Origin: an uncultured Lachnospiraceae bacterium
Lineage (GTDB): Bacteria > Bacillota > Clostridia > Lachnospirales > Lachnospiraceae
Direction of reading: 5' to 3'
Length of the DNA: 7,854 nt
Assembly: GCA_902803155.1 (NCBI GenBank)
Contig: CADCOU010000235.1
Span: 1 to 7,854 of the forward strand
The translations under genes were made by a program, and so were the position numbers. Below, piece by piece: positions 4,922 through 7,854 of this stretch; the first letter of the stretch is position 1, and every line of letters starts with the position of its first letter. Under the pieces are notes generated by a model, which was not told where the DNA came from, made no database searches, and saw nothing but the letters and a program-made list of their open reading frames with translations.

Positions 4922-6928
4922 TCAGTCCGGTATCTCCGTCATAACATCCAGCTGGAAACCCTTCCACATATTCGCGTTCACGTTCCAGTCACGCAGATCC
5001 GTCACGATCTTGTGGTAGAAGGCCTGGCCTCCGTAGACGATATCGTAGGTCCTGGCGTCTCCCCTGGCTTCCAGATGTCTGCCGAATGCACAGTTCTCAA
5101 TATCATCCGCACTGTAGTCATCCTGAGTACCGTCCGGCCAGTATACGTAGAAACGCGGTACCTGCGGTTCGCTGGAGAACCGTACATCGCCGACCTGCTT
5201 CAGGATCTGTCTTCCGACGTTCTCATAGCAGCACAGCACATGCGCGTATCTCCACACTGTCCTGGTGAAATCAGATACTCTGAACTGCATGAGCCAGTCT
5301 TCATCCATCATGCCTGTCCCGTCATCTTTTGAGATGATGAGAACGATCGGGAACCGGCGTTCCGTATCCAGAATCGCCTGTGCCGTCGGCTCTGCCTCTT
5401 CTTCCGTGAGGATCCTGCGCCGTCCGCTGCAGGGCAGCGCGCTGACCACGCCGATCATATCGACAATGTTTTTGTAGAACCCGGGATATGAGAAGTTTGT
5501 GGATTTCTCTTCAACGGTCGCCGAATCCTCCAGATCAGGCTGCGCATATCCGTTTACGACATCAACCCAGATACCCGGAGTATGCTGGTTCACGCTTCCT
5601 TCGCCTTCTCTCACCTCATGCAGACTTGCCTCCGAGTACCATATCCTTCCGCCTGCTTCCGGATCTACATGGCGCACATGCATGTTCATGACATGCCTCT
5701 CCGGATGGTACTTTACTTCGATATGGTAAGCGAGCAGATCTGCCTGATAGGTAGAGACCTGTTCCGGCATGTTATGGAACAGTACGCCGTATTTCGTACT
5801 GATCCAGCGCCAGATCAGCTTTGCGCTCTCTGTGAAAAGAAGATCATCGGTGATCTCCTCGTCTGTCTTCATGCGGTTTCCGTCGATCCTCGCCATCATC
5901 TGGAATACCGTGTGGCGGCGGAACGGACGAAGTTCATAATGCCTGGATTCGGCCTCGGAATCATCTCTTCCGTCATTGAAGACATCCATGCGGCGGAACA
6001 CTGCCGTCAGCCTTTCATCATGGAAGATACTCTCGTTGAGAAGAGCGATGATCGTGTTGACGTTGATCGGCACGTGACGCGTCCTGGACAGCAGACGGCC
6101 GATCAGGATCGGCCTGGGAGTCCGGAAGATCCGCTTTGCCAGGTTGTCCGATCTGGACATGTCCTCGTTCAGGATCTGTTCGACCTCCGGATAGAGCTGG
6201 GCCTCTCCGAGTTTCAGACGGAAATGGCTCTTGATCATGTCGCTCCATCTGCCGGACTTGTACAATGCGTGGCCCAGATCCTCAAACAGGGTGACCATGG
6301 ACTTGTCGCAGAGTTCCAGCGTGGCAAGGATCGAATTGAAGTATCTGGAGAACCCGGGATAATGGCTCCAGAGTTCCTCTCCCTTGTACCTCATGTCGTG
6401 TTCGACTTCATGCCAGCCTTCGAAGAACATCGTCTTGATCTGGATCTCAAACGTATCATCGATACACATGTTCCAGGTCTGCGGCGATATCTCCTCTTTC
6501 AGATAGGAGGGAAGCCTGAACACGCCGTTCAGTTTCGCGGGCTTGAATTCATCCTCGCTCCGTTTGGAGGTGGACCATTCTATGACGTCAAATGTCTGCG
6601 CCATGATGTCCTTGCAGATATCCACGTCATCGTCAAAATACAGGTTGATCCTCACTCCGATCAGGTCCTGCATCTTGTGCTCCTCGTTCAGGTCCTTCAT
6701 GTCAAATTTGCGGGCCATGGACTGAGCTGTCTTGATCCGTGAAAAACACCTGTAATACAGTCCGCACTGCTCCAGCCTGTCGCTGATGATCCGGCGGAGA
6801 TCCTGTTCCACAACGGGAGGTACCTTGACCGCGTCCGCCAGTTCCTCCTTTGTGAAGGTCACCGCATTTTCGCCAAGTGAACCGTCTTCTGTAAGATTGC
6901 CTGTACGGTCATCCAAATAATCGTTCAT
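4922..6928 (-). CDS. Large RelA/SpoT-domain protein ((p)ppGpp-synthetase-like nucleotidyltransferase with long unrecognised C-terminal part)
   Basis: This is a 668-residue, soluble-looking protein. Residues about 40-185 resemble the RelA/SpoT alarmone synthetase domain. The donor-ATP motif R64-x-K66-x3-S70-x3-K74 has the same spacing as in Rel enzymes; DLIGVRI (88-94) supplies the metal-binding Asp; EIQIKT (161-166) holds the catalytic Glu; and W172-x-E-x-E176-H177 followed by RYK (180-182) matches the W-x-x-x-EH...YK end of the domain. There is no HD hydrolase domain and no TGS/ACT region, so it is not a long RSH. Where Rel proteins have K-x-NGY-x-S-x-H, this one has K132-L-NGVFRLP, lacking the guanine-stacking Tyr and the His. 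Residues 190-500 are unrecognised; 525-600 look like a compact alpha/beta domain (FPIVLIIS, AHV, RFYVYWPDG). The start is ATG 6928 (AGGA, 8 nt spacer); GTG at 6955 would add nine residues. The TPR gene ends 41 nt upstream, so an operon is likely. The exact reaction is unknown. Confidence 0.72.
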   Translation of the reverse strand: MNDYLDDRTGNLTEDGSLGENAVTFTKEELADAVKVPPVVEQDLRRIISDRLEQCGLYYRCFSRIKTAQSMARKFDMKDLNEEHKMQDLIGVRINLYFDDDVDICKDIMAQTFDVIEWSTSKRSEDEFKPAKLNGVFRLPSYLKEEISPQTWNMCIDDTFEIQIKTMFFEGWHEVEHDMRYKGEELWSHYPGFSRYFNSILATLELCDKSMVTLFEDLGHALYKSGRWSDMIKSHFRLKLGEAQLYPEVEQILNEDMSRSDNLAKRIFRTPRPILIGRLLSRTRHVPINVNTIIALLNESIFHDERLTAVFRRMDVFNDGRDDSEAESRHYELRPFRRHTVFQMMARIDGNRMKTDEEITDDLLFTESAKLIWRWISTKYGVLFHNMPEQVSTYQADLLAYHIEVKYHPERHVMNMHVRHVDPEAGGRIWYSEASLHEVREGEGSVNQHTPGIWVDVVNGYAQPDLEDSATVEEKSTNFSYPGFYKNIVDMIGVVSALPCSGRRRILTEEEAEPTAQAILDTERRFPIVLIISKDDGTGMMDEDWLMQFRVSDFTRTVWRYAHVLCCYENVGRQILKQVGDVRFSSEPQVPRFYVYWPDGTQDDYSADDIENCAFGRHLEARGDARTYDIVYGGQAFYHKIVTDLRDWNVNANMWKGFQLDVMTEIPD

Positions 6929-6969
6929 ATCGTTGATCCTGTATTGCTGCGGCACTCACGCCCGGCCTG

Positions 6970-7854
6970 TTACTGATATACCGGGTTGCCGTACATATCA
7001 TATCCCTGTCCGGTCGTCGGATCCGTCCAGGCTATCTGCGGAGTTGTCGTCGATGAACCGCCTGCCGGCGTCCCGACCGGATTGCCGTACATGTCATATC
7101 CCTGCCCCGTATAGGGGTCGGTCCACGCGATCTGGGCCGAGCTCGACGAACTGTCCTGACCGGTGCTGCCGGAAGAGTCATCCATGGAGGCTGCCCCCTG
7201 CGACCCCGAAGTATCGATCTGCGTTACCCCGCCGCTTCCTCCGCTCATGTACGGAGTTACGATGTATGCAGAATCCGGATACCTGGTGGAGAATGTCTTG
7301 AAGACCTCATCCGCCTTATCCCGGTTGCCCGCATTCAGGTAGGCAAAGCCCAGATAATACAGTGCGTCGTAATACTGACTGTTCTGGCCGGTTTCATCCG
7401 AATCGACCGCCATCTGCAGCTGGTTGGCTGCCTCTGTGTAATTGCCGGCCACATACGCGGTCGTGCCTGCCGTGTAGTACTGATTGAACAGGGCATCTCC
7501 CACCATCGCCGTCAGATCTTCAAACAGCTGTTTCCCGTTTCCGTCAAAGTCATCCGCATTCAGCTTGCCGAGTGCCTCGATGGTCTTGGACTGATCTCCC
7601 CTGACGTAGAGATCCGCGACATTCAGAAGATCATTGTAGGAGTCCACCCTGTCGTTTGCGCTCTTTGCCTCCGCCTGGGCGGTAGCGGTGCCGGCATTCG
7701 CCGAATCCACCTCGTCCTGGAGATCCTGCACCGTCGCTGTGACAGTCGCCAGAGAGGTATTTGCGTCCGAGACCTGCTTGTTCGCCTTGTCATTGGCGCT
7801 CTGCCGGATCGCCGGAACGGTCAGGAACCATACGATCGCCGCCCCGAGCAGGAT
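6970..7854 (-). CDS. Membrane-anchored coiled-coil/TPR protein, 5' end missing (runs off the right edge)
   Basis: The reading frame stays open to the right edge: 294 residues plus stop are visible, and the true start lies outside. The first visible residues (ILLGAAIVWFLTVPAIRQ) are the end of a transmembrane helix. They are followed by an Ala/Gln/Asp-rich coiled coil (about residues 20-75, including LQDEVDSANAG). Next comes a helical region with two TPR-like repeats (about 122-191: YYTAGTTAYVAGNYTEAANQL and YLGFAYLNAGNRDKADEVF), and then a Ser/Gly/Thr-rich linker. The C-terminus carries two copies of a Q-I-A-W-T-D-P-x-TGQGYDMYGNPV repeat (241-260 and 273-292). The topology suggests a cytoplasmic N-terminal part, now out of view, and an extracytoplasmic TPR scaffold. 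Its function is unknown; TPR units usually bind other proteins. It lies just upstream of the RelA/SpoT-domain gene and probably shares its transcript. Confidence 0.75.
   Translation of the reverse strand: MLLGAAIVWFLTVPAIRQSANDKANKQVSDANTSLATVTATVQDLQDEVDSANAGTATAQAEAKSANDRVDSYNDLLNVADLYVRGDQSKTIEALGKLNADDFDGNGKQLFEDLTAMVGDALFNQYYTAGTTAYVAGNYTEAANQLQMAVDSDETGQNSQYYDALYYLGFAYLNAGNRDKADEVFKTFSTRYPDSAYIVTPYMSGGSGGVTQIDTSGSQGAASMDDSSGSTGQDSSSSSAQIAWTDPYTGQGYDMYGNPVGTPAGGSSTTTPQIAWTDPTTGQGYDMYGNPVYQ
6979..7134 (-). repeat. Two direct repeats encoding a 20-residue C-terminal motif of the TPR protein
   Basis: Copies lie at 6979-7038 and 7075-7134, a period of 96 nt (32 codons). They encode the same 20 residues apart from one T/Y difference. 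Many third codon positions differ between the copies, so the amino acid sequence is conserved while the DNA has drifted; this points to selection on the peptide and not to a very recent duplication. The motif has aromatic (W, Y) and turn (DP, GQG, GNP) residues like cell-wall or ligand-binding repeats, but I do not recognise it. Confidence 0.85.

Noticed and set aside
5582..6742. Long plus-strand open frame (386 codons) opposite the RelA/SpoT-domain gene
   Set aside because: It is antisense to a reading frame with recognisable synthetase motifs, and its His/Asp-rich translation looks like a shadow of the other strand.

Overview
The window comes from a Gram-positive bacterium of the class Clostridia, most likely a Lachnospiraceae-type organism. 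That rests on the gene order mraZ-rsmH-ftsL-pbp-mraY, the Cys-rich insert near the C-terminus of RsmH, the small membrane-anchored FtsL/DivIC-type protein and the style of the proteins; the exact taxon is inference. All recognised genes lie on the minus strand, so transcription runs from high to low coordinates. I see no tRNA, rRNA, CRISPR array, insertion sequence or phage gene.

Right part (7854 down to 4750), accessory unit: the truncated 5' end of a membrane-anchored coiled-coil/TPR protein enters from the right edge. It is followed after a short gap by a roughly 670-residue protein whose N-terminal part is a RelA/SpoT-type (p)ppGpp-synthetase-like nucleotidyltransferase domain, with a long C-terminal part I do not recognise. 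The two are probably co-transcribed and end at a good intrinsic terminator at 4750-4788. The synthetase-like domain keeps the ATP-donor motif and the catalytic acidic residues, but has lost the Tyr and His of the acceptor-nucleotide motif. It is the most unusual element of the window.

Middle (4749 to 4513), control region of the division and cell wall (dcw) cluster: a sigma-A-like promoter lies just upstream of three exact GTGG boxes spaced 10 bp apart, with two degenerate boxes following. This matches the known MraZ operator architecture, so the operon is very probably autoregulated by MraZ.

Left part (4512 to 1), start of the dcw cluster: mraZ (transcriptional regulator), rsmH/mraW (16S rRNA C1402 N4-methyltransferase), an ftsL-like division protein, a class B penicillin-binding protein of the FtsI/SpoVD type, and the first 42 codons of mraY (lipid I synthesis). 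Apart from a 214-nt gap between mraZ and rsmH that carries degenerate 36-37-nt repeats, the genes are packed with a 14-nt overlap or gaps of 12-17 nt. Together they couple septum assembly (FtsL), septal peptidoglycan cross-linking (PBP) and precursor synthesis (MraY) under one promoter.
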